A DNA stretch of 64,000 bases from JB111 sp052093225. Lineage in GTDB: Bacteria > Actinomycetota > Actinomycetes > Actinomycetales > Actinomycetaceae. Within the stretch, counting starts at the first letter, position 1. The number at the start of each line of letters is the position of its first letter. The notes below the pieces were generated by a model, which searched no databases, was not told where the DNA came from, and worked only from the letters and a program-made list of their open reading frames with translations. This document shows positions 7,441 through 17,468 of the stretch, in pieces. The stretch is taken from the NCBI GenBank assembly GCA_052093225.1, contig JBQDDG010000007.1, positions 19,717 to 83,716 on the forward strand, given 5' to 3'. A program made the translations under genes and the position numbers.

Positions 7441-8679
7441 ATGACCGGAAGCCGGAGGTCGAGCTCGCGACGGGGCGACGACGCGCGTCACCAGGCGCGG
7501 GGACCCGGCCCGCGACGGCCGGACGGAGGCCCCGGCGTCGACGGCCCGGACGGAGGCCCCGGCGTCGATGCTCCGGACGCCGGCACCCCGGACGACGACC
7601 CGGCGGCACCTGCGGCCCCCACCGGCCCGGTGCACCACGACGAGCTGCGCGTCGCCGTCGAGGACATCGAGGGTGCCTACGTCGCGAGCACCCGACCGGT
7701 CACCCGGGCGGGGGCGCGGCGGGCCAGCGGCGCCGCGGGGCCGACCCCGGGAGGTGGCCTCCCCGTCGTCGGGCTCGCGAACGACGACGCGGACCGGTCC
7801 GTCGCCGAGGCACCGCTCACGGTGGGCGCGCTCGCCGAACGCCTCGGCATCGCCACCTCGACCCTGCGCAGCTGGGACCGCCGCTACGGGCTCGGCCCGA
7901 CCGACCACCGCGCGGGCGACCGACGCCGCTACGGGCCCGCCGACGTCGTACGGCTCGAACGGATGCGCGCCCTCACGCTCGCGGGCGTCAGCCCCGCGGA
8001 CGCGGCCCGATCCGTCATGCACAGGTCGGCCGGCCGCGGAGGGCTCGTCCCCGCCTCCCAGAGCGCGACGAGCCTCGACGTCCAGTCGCTCGCGGCCGCC
8101 GCGGCGGCGGGGGACCGGGGCGACGTGCGGGTCGCCGTCGCGCGGCACGTGGACGCGCACGGCTGGACCGCGACCTGGCAGCGCCTGCTCGCGCCGACCT
8201 GCGACATCCTCGCCGTGGGCGACGAGCCCCAGGTGCCCGGGAGCGACGGCATCACCGTGCTGACGAGCGGCTCGCTCGAGGTCGTGCGGACGACCGTCCT
8301 GTCCACCGTCGACGTCACGCACCGCCGCGTCGTCGTCCACGCGACCCCCAAGCACGTCCTCGCCGCCCATGTCTTCGCCGCCGCGCTCGCCGAGGAGGGC
8401 GTGGCCGCCCACCTGCGTCGCGTGGGCCGGCGCCGGGTCCCCACCGGGGCGCTCGCCGACCTCACCGACCGGGCCGACGGCGTCGACGTCGTCGTGGGGT
8501 TCGGGCGCGCCGCGAGCGTCCGCGCCCTGGCCCGGGCCGCACCGGAGCGGCGCCCTGCCGTCGTGCTGGTGGGGCCGGGGCTGCCCCGGCACGTGCCCGC
8601 CGACGCGGTCCTCGCCTCCGACCTGCCCGTTGCGGTGTCCACGGTCACTGCCATGCTGGCGGAGTCGGACCTAGGCTGA
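7441..8679 (+). CDS. MerR-type regulator with cobalamin-binding-like C-terminal domain
   Basis: A 412-residue protein. The first 120 residues are a low-complexity Gly/Pro/Asp-rich tail with a duplicated GPGVD segment. A MerR winged-helix domain follows (about 125-190: LTVGALAERLGIATSTLRSWDRRYGL, then the RRYGPADVVRLERM wing), then a helical and alpha/beta region (about 210-412) like the B12-binding regulators CarH/LitR. The cobalamin-ligating DxHxxG motif is not seen, so this domain may not bind B12. The ATG at 7441 follows GAAAGGACT. Promoter sharing with whiB3 suggests joint control. Targets are unknown. Confidence 0.75.
   Translation: MTGSRRSSSRRGDDARHQARGPGPRRPDGGPGVDGPDGGPGVDAPDAGTPDDDPAAPAAPTGPVHHDELRVAVEDIEGAYVASTRPVTRAGARRASGAAGPTPGGGLPVVGLANDDADRSVAEAPLTVGALAERLGIATSTLRSWDRRYGLGPTDHRAGDRRRYGPADVVRLERMRALTLAGVSPADAARSVMHRSAGRGGLVPASQSATSLDVQSLAAAAAAGDRGDVRVAVARHVDAHGWTATWQRLLAPTCDILAVGDEPQVPGSDGITVLTSGSLEVVRTTVLSTVDVTHRRVVVHATPKHVLAAHVFAAALAEEGVAAHLRRVGRRRVPTGALADLTDRADGVDVVVGFGRAASVRALARAAPERRPAVVLVGPGLPRHVPADAVLASDLPVAVSTVTAMLAESDLG
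8672..8677 (+). promoter_or_regulatory. Leaderless -10 box of guaB
   Basis: TAGGCT overlaps the TGA stop of the MerR-like gene and ends six bases before the second of two adjacent GTG codons (8684), favouring that GTG over 8681. Confidence 0.6.
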
Positions 8680-8683
8680 GGTG

Positions 8684-10195
8684 GTGACTGAAGCCCCCGC
8701 ACACGACCCGTTCGCCCTCGTCGGTCTCACGTACGACGACGTCCTGCTCCTGCCGGGGGCGACGGACGTCATCCCGTCCGAGGTCACCACGACCGCCCGC
8801 CTCACGCGCGAGATCGAGCTGCAGGTCCCGCTCGTCAGCGCGGCGATGGACACCGTCACCGAGGCGCGCATGGCGATCGCCATGGCTCGCCAGGGCGGGC
8901 TCGGCATCCTCCACCGCAACCTTTCCATCGAGGCGCAGGCGCAGCAGGTCAACGTGGTCAAGCGCTCCGAGTCCGGCATGATCACCGACCCCGTGACGAT
9001 CGGACCGGACGAGACGCTCGCCGAGCTGGACGCGCTGTGCGCGCAGTACCGGATCTCGGGGCTCCCGGTCGTCGACGGCGCGGGCGTGCTGCTCGGCATC
9101 ATCACCAACCGCGACCTGCGGTTCGTGCCCAACGAGGCGATGGGCGAGCGCACCGTCCGCTCGGCCATGACCCCGATGCCGCTGGTCACCGGCCCCGTCG
9201 GCATCAGCAACGCCGACGCGGCCGAGCTCCTCGCGCGCCACAAGATCGAGAAGCTCCCCCTGGTCGACGACGGCGGTCACCTGCGCGGGCTCATCACCGT
9301 CAAGGACTTCGTCAAGACCGAGCAGTACCCGCAGGCCACGAAGGACGCCGACGGCCGCCTGCGCGTCGGCGCAGCGATCGGCTACTGGGGCGACGCCTGG
9401 GAGCGGGCGACGGCGCTCGCCGAGGCCGGCGTCGACGTCCTCGTCGCGGACACCGCGAACGGCGAGGCCCGACTCCTGCTCGACATGGTGCGCAAGCTGA
9501 AGAAGGACCCGGCCTTCAGCCACGTGCAGATCATCGGCGGCAACGTCGCCACCCGCGAGGGCGCCCAGGCACTCGTCGACGCGGGCGTGGACGCTGTCAA
9601 AGTCGGCGTCGGGCCCGGCTCGATCTGCACCACCCGGGTCGTCGCCGGCGTCGGGGTCCCGCAGGTCACGGCCATCCACATGGCGGCCCAGGCGTGCCGC
9701 CCCGCCGGCGTCCCGGTCATCGGCGACGGCGGCCTGCAGTACTCGGGCGACATCGCCAAGGCGCTCGTCGCCGGCGCGGACACGGTGATGCTCGGCTCGC
9801 TGCTCGCGGGCTGCGAGGAGTCCCCCGGGGACCTCGTGTTCGTCAACGGCAAGCAGTACAAGCACTACCGGGGGATGGGCTCGCTCGGTGCCATGGCCTC
9901 GCGCGGCCGCGTCTCCTACTCGAAGGACCGCTACTTCCAGGCCGACGTCGACACCGACGACAAGATCGTGCCCGAGGGCATCGAGGGGCAGGTGCCCTAC
10001 CGCGGCCCGCTCTCGGCCGTGGCGCACCAGCTCGTCGGTGGGCTGCACCAGTCGATGTTCTACGTCGGCGCGCGGACCACGACCGAGCTCAAGGAGCGCG
10101 GCAGGTTCGTCCGGGTCACGCCGGCCGGGCTCAAGGAGTCCCACCCGCACGACGTCCGCATGGTCGCCGAGGCGCCGAACTACACCGTGCGCTGA
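8684..10195 (+). CDS. guaB: Inosine-5'-monophosphate dehydrogenase
   Basis: Oxidises IMP to XMP with NAD, the committed step to GMP; a cytosolic tetramer. The 503 residues comprise a split TIM barrel (LTYDDVLLLPG at the start), a CBS pair (about 95-210: VTIGPDETLAEL and ELLARHKIEKLPLVDD), and the active-site loop GPGSICTTR with catalytic Cys315. DGGLQYSGDIAKAL and the flap RGMGSLGAM follow. The start is taken as the GTG at 8684 from its leaderless -10 box; 8681 adds one residue. guaB3 is nearby and guaA lies 13 kb downstream. Confidence 0.97.
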   Translation: MTEAPAHDPFALVGLTYDDVLLLPGATDVIPSEVTTTARLTREIELQVPLVSAAMDTVTEARMAIAMARQGGLGILHRNLSIEAQAQQVNVVKRSESGMITDPVTIGPDETLAELDALCAQYRISGLPVVDGAGVLLGIITNRDLRFVPNEAMGERTVRSAMTPMPLVTGPVGISNADAAELLARHKIEKLPLVDDGGHLRGLITVKDFVKTEQYPQATKDADGRLRVGAAIGYWGDAWERATALAEAGVDVLVADTANGEARLLLDMVRKLKKDPAFSHVQIIGGNVATREGAQALVDAGVDAVKVGVGPGSICTTRVVAGVGVPQVTAIHMAAQACRPAGVPVIGDGGLQYSGDIAKALVAGADTVMLGSLLAGCEESPGDLVFVNGKQYKHYRGMGSLGAMASRGRVSYSKDRYFQADVDTDDKIVPEGIEGQVPYRGPLSAVAHQLVGGLHQSMFYVGARTTTELKERGRFVRVTPAGLKESHPHDVRMVAEAPNYTVR

Positions 10196-10222
10196 CCCCG
10201 GGGGCCGCGTTCCGGACCCGGT

Positions 10223-10936
10223 CTACGCGGCCGGTTCGACGGGCCAGGCGCGCGAGATGACGTCCTCGCGCCCCTTGCTGCGCAGGAACTGCTCGAAGTT
10301 CTCCGCCCACGCGGCGTGCCAGCGGGCCTGGGCGGTGTGCATCTCGGCGGCGGTCATCTCGCCGATCTGGCCGTGCGTGCGCGCGAGCGCCCCGAGGACG
10401 GCGAGCGTGTGGGCGACGTCGCCGTCGGCCGTGTGGGCGGCGGCGTTCTCGTCCACGCCGTAGGCCTGGCCCATGAGCTCGAGCGTGCGCTTGCCCTTGC
10501 GGTAGCGGTCGACGTGCCGGTCCACCACGAGCGGGTCGACGACGGGCGAGACCTCCCGGCCGAGCCGCTCCTCGAGCGTGGGCAGGCCGTGCCGCACGAG
10601 CTCCGCCCGCAGGATCGTCAGGTCGTAGGTGGCGTTGAACGCCACGAGCACCGCGCCGGAGGACAGGGCACCGGCGATGACGGTGGCGACCTCGTCGAGC
10701 GCCTGGACCGGCGGCGCACCGTGCTCCCGGGCGTAGGCGGTCGTGATCCCGTGCACCGCCGTCGCCCCCTCCGGGATCTCGACCCCCGGGTCGACGAGCC
10801 ACGTGCGGGACTGCCCGGCCGAGCCGTCGGCCTCCCGGACGACGAGCGCGGCGGTGACCACCCGGTCCGCCGCGACGTCGACCCCCGTGGTCTCCGTGTC
10901 GAAGCCGAGCCACACGGCGTTCGTCCATCCGGTCAT
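10223..10936 (-). CDS. DEDDh-family 3'-5' exonuclease
   Basis: A 237-residue exonuclease of the DnaQ/RNase T type. The metal ligands are visible as GFDTETTG (first Asp and Glu), FNATYDLTIL (second Asp) and HTADGDVAHT (general-base His and last Asp), so all four acidic residues and the His of the DEDDh class are intact. It could proofread for a polymerase or act in repair or RNA turnover; sequence alone does not say which. The ATG at 10936 is fixed by AGGAGG seven bases upstream. It converges on guaB (27-base gap) and is divergent from guaB3. Confidence 0.88.
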   Translation of the reverse strand: MTGWTNAVWLGFDTETTGVDVAADRVVTAALVVREADGSAGQSRTWLVDPGVEIPEGATAVHGITTAYAREHGAPPVQALDEVATVIAGALSSGAVLVAFNATYDLTILRAELVRHGLPTLEERLGREVSPVVDPLVVDRHVDRYRKGKRTLELMGQAYGVDENAAAHTADGDVAHTLAVLGALARTHGQIGEMTAAEMHTAQARWHAAWAENFEQFLRSKGREDVISRAWPVEPAA

Positions 10937-10989
10937 GCGTCCTCCTGACGTCGGGCCCACTGTCGCAGAACCTGCCGACATCGGGCAGG

Positions 10990-10995
10990 TAACCT
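10990..10995 (+). promoter_or_regulatory. Leaderless -10 box of guaB3
   Basis: TAACCT ends six bases before the GTG at 11002 and there is no ribosome binding site. Confidence 0.62.
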
Positions 10996-11001
10996 CCACA
11001 T

Positions 11002-12126
11002 GTGAACATCGAGATCGAGATCGGACGCGGCAAGCGCGGGCGCCGCGCGTATTCCTTCGACGACATCGCCGTCGTGCCCTCCCGCCGCACGCGCGACCCG
11101 GAGGACGTGTCGATCACCTGGCAGATCGACGCCTACCAGGTGGACATCCCCGTCCTCGCGGCGCCGATGGACTCGGTGATGTCCCCGGCCACCGCGGTGG
11201 CGCTCGGCCGGCTCGGCGGCATCGGCGTCCTCGACCTCGAGGGTCTGTGGACCCGGTACGAGGACCCGGCCCCGTTCTACGACGAGATCGCCCGGCTGGA
11301 CGAGGACGCCGCGATCACGCGCATGAAGGAGATCTACGCCGAGCCGATCAAGCCCGAGCTCATCACCGCGCGCCTGCAGGAGATCCGCGCGAGCGGCGTC
11401 ACCGTCGCCGGCTCGCTGTCCCCGCAGCGCACGCAGGAGCACTGGCGCACGGTCGTCAGCGCCGGCGTCGACCTCTTCGTCATCCGCGGCACCACCGTGT
11501 CCGCCGAGCACGTCTCCTCTGCCGCCGAGCCGCTCAACCTCAAGCGGTTCATCTACGAGCTCGACGTCCCCGTCCTCGTCGGCGGCGCGGCCACCTACAC
11601 GGCCGCCCTCCACCTCATGCGCACGGGCGCGGCGGGCGTGCTCGTCGGCTTCGGCGGCGGCGCCGCCTCGACGACGCGCCAGGCCCTCGGCATCCACGTC
11701 CCCATGGCCTCGGCGATCGCCGACGTCGCCGCCGCGCGCCGCGACTACCTCGACGAGTCGGGCGGACGGTACGTCCACGTCGTCGCCGACGGCGGGGTCG
11801 GGCACGCGGGGAACCTCGTCAAGGCCGTGGCCTGCGGGGCCGACGCCGTCATGCTCGGCGCCGCGCTCGCCCGCGCCGAGGAGGCGCCCGGCAGGGGCTG
11901 GCACTGGGGCCCCGAGGCCTACCACCCGCAGCTGCCGCGCGGCCACCGGGTCAAGGTCGGCACCTCCGGGACGCTCGAGGAGATCCTCCACGGGCCCTCC
12001 GACCGCGCCGACGGCACCGTCAACCTCACCGGAGCACTGCGCCGCGCGATGGCCACGACCGGCTACTCCGACGTCAAGGAGTTCCAGCGCGTCGAGGTCG
12101 TCGTCTCGCCGTACCAGGCGTCCTGA
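11002..12126 (+). CDS. guaB3: GuaB3-family IMP dehydrogenase-related protein
   Basis: A 374-residue IMPDH/GMPR-superfamily barrel without CBS domains, typical of actinobacterial GuaB3. The N terminus (EIEIGRGKRGRRAYSFDDI) and C terminus (KEFQRVEVVVSPY) are hallmarks of the group. In the loop equivalent to GSICTTR of IMPDH the sequence is GAASTTR, so Ser223 replaces the catalytic cysteine and classical IMPDH chemistry is unlikely. GMP reductase activity has been reported for a cyanobacterial GuaB3; the role here is open. It is read as leaderless from the GTG at 11002. Confidence 0.92.
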   Translation: MNIEIEIGRGKRGRRAYSFDDIAVVPSRRTRDPEDVSITWQIDAYQVDIPVLAAPMDSVMSPATAVALGRLGGIGVLDLEGLWTRYEDPAPFYDEIARLDEDAAITRMKEIYAEPIKPELITARLQEIRASGVTVAGSLSPQRTQEHWRTVVSAGVDLFVIRGTTVSAEHVSSAAEPLNLKRFIYELDVPVLVGGAATYTAALHLMRTGAAGVLVGFGGGAASTTRQALGIHVPMASAIADVAAARRDYLDESGGRYVHVVADGGVGHAGNLVKAVACGADAVMLGAALARAEEAPGRGWHWGPEAYHPQLPRGHRVKVGTSGTLEEILHGPSDRADGTVNLTGALRRAMATTGYSDVKEFQRVEVVVSPYQAS

Positions 12127-12225
12127 CCCGGCGCGGAGGGGCCTTCTGGGCCTTCGCGGTGCGTCACCGGGCCGCGGGTGCCGTGAGCGCGGTCCGGGGC
12201 GCCTCCGCCTGCCCGCCGCGGGTGG

Positions 12226-12231
12226 GAGACT
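12226..12231 (+). promoter_or_regulatory. Possible fumC -10 box
   Basis: GAGACT lies about 60 bases before the fumC GTG. The gene has a purine-rich GAGAGGGAG binding site, so this would be a conventional leadered transcript. No clear -35 was seen. Confidence 0.3.
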
Positions 12232-12289
12232 GTGGGCGAGCGGGCGCTTGGCTGCGCCCCCAGCACCGGAGCGAGAGGGAGACAACGAC

Positions 12290-13684
12290 GTGACCGAGTA
12301 CCGGACCGAGCACGACACGATGGGAGAGGTGCAGGTCCCCAAGGACGCCCTCTACGCGGCCCAGACCCAGCGCGCGGTGGAGAACTTCCCGATCTCCGGC
12401 AAGACGCTGACGCCGCACCACATCCACGCGCTCGGCCAGATCAAGCGGGCCGCGGCCATCGCCAACAAGGAGCTCGGCGTCGTCGACGGGCCGGTCGCCG
12501 ACGCGGTCGCCGCCGCCGCGGAGCAGGTGGCGGCGGGGGAGCACGACGGCGAGTTCCCCATCGACGTCTTCCAGACCGGCTCGGGCACGAGCTCGAACAT
12601 GAACACCAACGAGGTGGTCGCGACGATCGCCACGCGCGACTCGGGCCTCGCGGTGCACCCGAACGACCACGTCAACGCCTCGCAGTCGTCGAACGACACC
12701 TTCCCGAGCTCGATCCACATCGCCGCCACGCACGTCCTCGTGCGCGAACTCGTCCCGAACCTCACCGTCCTCGCCGAGTCGCTCGAGCGGAAGGCCGAGC
12801 AGTTCGCGGACATCGTCAAGTCGGGCCGCACACACCTCATGGACGCCACCCCGATCACGCTCGGGCAGGAGTTCTCCGGGTACGCGCAGCAGATCCGCAA
12901 CGGCATCGCCCGCGTGGAGGCCACAGCCCCCCGCCTCGCCGAGCTCCCCCTCGGTGGCACCGCCGTCGGGACCGGGATCAACACCCCGGAGGGCTTCGCG
13001 CCGCGCGTCATCGCCCTCATCGCGGAGCACACGGGCCTGCCGCTGACCGAGGCGCCCAACCACTTCGAGGCCCAGGCCGCGCTCGACTCGGCGGTCGAGA
13101 CCTCCGGTGCGCTGCGCACGGTGGCCGTCTCGCTGACGAAGATCGCCAACGACATCCGGTGGGGCGGCTCCGGGCCCCGCACCGGGCTCGGCGAGCTGCG
13201 GCTGCCGGACCTGCAGCCGGGCTCGTCGATCATGCCGGGCAAGGTCAACCCCGTCCTCCCGGAGGCGACGATCCAGGTGGCCGCCCAGGTCATCGGCAAC
13301 GACGCGGCGATCGCGTTCGCGGGCGCGCAGGGCAACTTCGACCTGCTCGTCATGCTGCCGGTGATGGCGCAGAACCTGCTCGAGTCGATGACGATCCTCG
13401 GCAACGTCTCGCGCGTCCTCGCCGAGCGGTGCATCGACGGGCTCGAGGCGGACGAGGAGCGCTGCCTGCGGCTGGCTCAGTCCTCGCCGTCGATCGTCAC
13501 CCCGCTCAACCGGGTCATCGGCTACGAGGCGGCGGCGAAGATCGCCAAGCACTCCGTCGCGAGCGGGCTGACCATCCGCGAGGCCGTGGTCGACCTCGGC
13601 TTCGTCGAGCGCGGCGAGATCAGCGAGCAGCAGCTGGACGAGCTGCTCGACGTGCGCACGATGACGGGCCCGAACCGGTCCTGA
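12290..13684 (+). CDS. fumC: Class II fumarate hydratase
   Basis: Interconverts fumarate and malate in the TCA cycle; an oxygen-stable homotetramer. Its 464 residues match the family length. Motifs in order are GSGTSSNMNTNEV, SSNDTFPSS, SGRTHLMDATPITLGQE and the superfamily signature GSSIMPGKVNP at 311-321, which carries the catalytic serine loop. The GTG at 12290 follows GAGAGGGAG; a start 14 codons upstream is in frame but lies before the ribosome binding site. It converges on ackA across a repeat-filled spacer. Confidence 0.96.
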   Translation: MTEYRTEHDTMGEVQVPKDALYAAQTQRAVENFPISGKTLTPHHIHALGQIKRAAAIANKELGVVDGPVADAVAAAAEQVAAGEHDGEFPIDVFQTGSGTSSNMNTNEVVATIATRDSGLAVHPNDHVNASQSSNDTFPSSIHIAATHVLVRELVPNLTVLAESLERKAEQFADIVKSGRTHLMDATPITLGQEFSGYAQQIRNGIARVEATAPRLAELPLGGTAVGTGINTPEGFAPRVIALIAEHTGLPLTEAPNHFEAQAALDSAVETSGALRTVAVSLTKIANDIRWGGSGPRTGLGELRLPDLQPGSSIMPGKVNPVLPEATIQVAAQVIGNDAAIAFAGAQGNFDLLVMLPVMAQNLLESMTILGNVSRVLAERCIDGLEADEERCLRLAQSSPSIVTPLNRVIGYEAAAKIAKHSVASGLTIREAVVDLGFVERGEISEQQLDELLDVRTMTGPNRS

Positions 13685-13701
13685 CGCGTTCCTCCACCGG
13701 A

Positions 13702-13944
13702 CAGGGGGTGTGGCCACTAGGGAGGGGTCCGTGTGGCCTGCCCAGTGGGGCAAGTCCCTGCCCAGTGGGACCTGATGCGCCGGCGCGCGCGGGCGCGGTC
13801 CGGTTTCTGCTCGCGCGCGCTGCAGGGCGGGCTGCTGCTCGGCCTTCACTGGGCAGGGGGTGTGGCCACTAGGGAGGCGTCCGTGTGGCCTGCCCAGTGG
13901 GACAAGCCCCTGTCCAGTGGGACGTGACGCGCCGGCGCGCGCGG
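13702..13944. repeat. Two ~91-bp direct repeats between fumC and ackA
   Basis: Copies at 13702-13792 and 13854-13944 (offset 152) share GTGTGGCCACTAGGGAGG, TGCCCAGTGGG motifs (two per copy, with an inverted TCACTGGGCA at 13847) and a GCGCCGGCGCGCGCGG end. A few substitutions separate them. No open frame or transposase was seen. Confidence 0.85.
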
Positions 13945-13950
13945 ACCGGC

Positions 13951-14034
13951 CGACGAACCGCAATCTCGACGGCGACGAACCGCAATCTCGGTGACGAACC
14001 GCAGTCTCGACGGTGACGAACCGCAATCTCGACG
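13951..14034. repeat. Four tandem copies of a 19-22-bp repeat
   Basis: Units GACGAACCGCARTCTCGACGG begin at 13951, 13973, 13992 and 14014. The same family reappears, partly inverted, at 42687-42747 after purH. Both places separate converging genes. Confidence 0.88.
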
Positions 14035-14060
14035 AGCCCCGGGAGTCCCGGCGGCAGGGG

Positions 14061-15244
<1,184 letters not shown>

Positions 15245-15248
<4 letters not shown>

Positions 15249-17314
15249 GCGATCTCCTGACCCTGGGCCTGGACGGCCGTGATGGCGACCGTGTTGACGA
15301 TGTCGCCGACCAGGGCGCCTCGCGAGAGGTCGTTGACCGGCTTGTTGAGGCCCTGGAGCACGGGGCCGACGGCGACCGCGCCCGCGGAGCGCTGGACCGC
15401 CTTGTAGGTGTTGTTGCCCGTGTTGAGGTCCGGGAAGACGAAGACCGTCGCGCGGCCGGCGACCTCGCTCCCGGGCAGCTTCTTCGAGGCGACGGAGGCG
15501 TCGACCGCGGCGTCGTACTGGATCGGGCCCTCGACGACGAGCTCGGCGGCCCGCTCCCGCACGGCGTCCGTCGCCGCGCGCACCTTCTCCACCTCGGCGC
15601 CGGAGCCGGACGCGCCGGTGGAGTAGGACAGCATGGCGATCCGCGGGTCCACCCCGAACTGCGCGGCCGTCTCGGCGGAGCTGATGGCGATGTCGGCGAG
15701 CTGGCCCGCGTCCGGGTCGGGGTTGACGGCGCAGTCGCCGTAGACGAGGACGCGGTCGGCGAGGCACATGAAGAACACCGAGCTGACGATCGAGACGCCG
15801 GGGCGGGTCCTGATGATCTCGAAGGACGGCTTGATCGTGTGCGCGGTGGTGTGGGCGGCGCCGGAGACCATGCCGCCGGCGTGGCCGAGGTGGACCATGA
15901 GGGTGCCGAAGTAGGAGACGTCGGTGACGATCTCGCGCGCCCGGTCGAGCGTCATCCCCTTGTGCTCGCGCAGCCGGGTGTACTCGGCCGCGTACTCCTC
16001 GACGAGCTCGGAGGTGGCCGGGTCGATGACGTCGGCGGCGTCGATGTCGAGACCGAGCTCGGCGGCGCGCGCCCGCACCTCGGACTCCTTGCCGAGGATC
16101 GTCAGGTCGGCGACCTGACGGGACAGGACGGTCGAGGCGGCGCGCAGGATCCGGTCGTCGTCCCCCTCGGGCAGCACGATGCGCTTGCGGTCCGCCCGGG
16201 CGCGGTCGAGCAGGGTGGCCTCGAACATCAGGGGCGTGACGACGTCGGTGGTCGGCAGGTCGAGCAGCTCGAGGATGCGTTCGGCGTCGAGGTTCTGCTC
16301 GATGACGCCGAGCGCGAGGTCCCGCTTGCGCTGCGTGTGGCGCGACATCACGCCGCGCGTCCCGGAGACCTTCATCGCCGTCTCGAACGTGTCGTCCTCG
16401 GTGGTGATGACCGGCAGCCGGTCGACGAGGCCCGACATGAGCTGTCGCAGCTGCTCGCTCGGCAGGTGCCCGCCGTTGAGGACCAGTCCGGACAGCGAGG
16501 GGAAGCCCTCGGCCGCGTGGGAGGCGATGACGGCGAGCACGGCGTCGACCCGGTCCGCGGGCGCGATGACGAGCGTGCCCTCCTTCAGCCGCTCGATGAT
16601 GTGCTCGGCGTTCATGCCGGTGACGAGGATGTGCTCGGCCTCGCGGGAGAGCAGGTCAGGCTCGCCGAGGTAGAGGCGGCCGCCGAGCGCGCGGCGGACC
16701 TCCTCCACCGTGGGGGCGGCGAGGACGGGGATCTCCGGCAGCACGCCGGTGGGCAGGTCGTCGCCCGCGAAGGCGGCCCGGACCTCCTCGAGCCGGTCGC
16801 TCTCGCACCGGTTGACGACGACGCCGACGGTGCGGGCGTGCCCCTCGGCGATCTCGTTGCGGCCGACCTGGATGACCTGACGGATCTCCTCGATGTCCCG
16901 GCCGAGACCGCGCGCGACGAGGAGCACGGGTGCGCCGAGGTTGGCGGCGATCCTGGCGTTGGCGGCGAGCTCGGTCGGCGTGGTGACGTCGGTGTAGTCG
17001 GAGCCGACGATGACGACGACGTCGGTCTGGCGGGCGACGGCGCGGTACCGCTCGACGATCGTCGTCAGGGCGGCGCCCTCGTCCGCGAACCACTCGTCGT
17101 AGGTGACGCCGAGGCAGTCGTCGAAGGAGAGGTCGACGGCGTCGTGCTCGAGCAGGAGCTCGAGGACCGGGTCGCGCTCGTCCCGCGACTCGACGAGCGG
17201 GCGGAACACGCCGACCGTCGACGCCCGGCGCGCGAGCTGGTCGACGATGCCGAGCGCGACGAGCGACTTCCCCGTGAAGCCTTCGATCGAGGCGACGTAC
17301 AAGCTCTGGGTCAT
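15245..17314 (-). CDS. pta: Phosphate acetyltransferase, long form
   Basis: Converts acetyl-CoA and phosphate to acetyl phosphate, the substrate of the next gene. This 689-residue long form has an N-terminal P-loop-like dethiobiotin-synthase domain (YVASIEGFTGKSLVALG, 1-210), a middle DRTGG domain (about 220-340) and the catalytic PTA domain (about 365-689) with RIVLPEGDDDRIL, GMVSGAAHTTA and FPDLNTGNNTYKA. The ATG at 17314 follows AAGGAG. It is the first gene of a pta-ackA operon divergent from the SURF1 gene. Confidence 0.96.
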
Positions 17315-17456
17315 GCTCCGGGCTCCTTGTCAGGGTGGACGGGACGCGGTGCCGATGCTTCCAGATCGCTGCCCACCGTGCCCGTCACCACGTGGCGGAG
17401 GGACGGCGGGCCCGGTGTGGGCAACGACGGCCCAGTCAACACCCTGCGCGCTCGCC

Positions 17457-17462
17457 TACCCT
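17457..17462 (+). promoter_or_regulatory. Leaderless -10 box of SURF1 gene
   Basis: TACCCT ends six bases before the ATG at 17469 and no ribosome binding site is present. Confidence 0.6.
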
Positions 17463-17468
17463 TGGACC

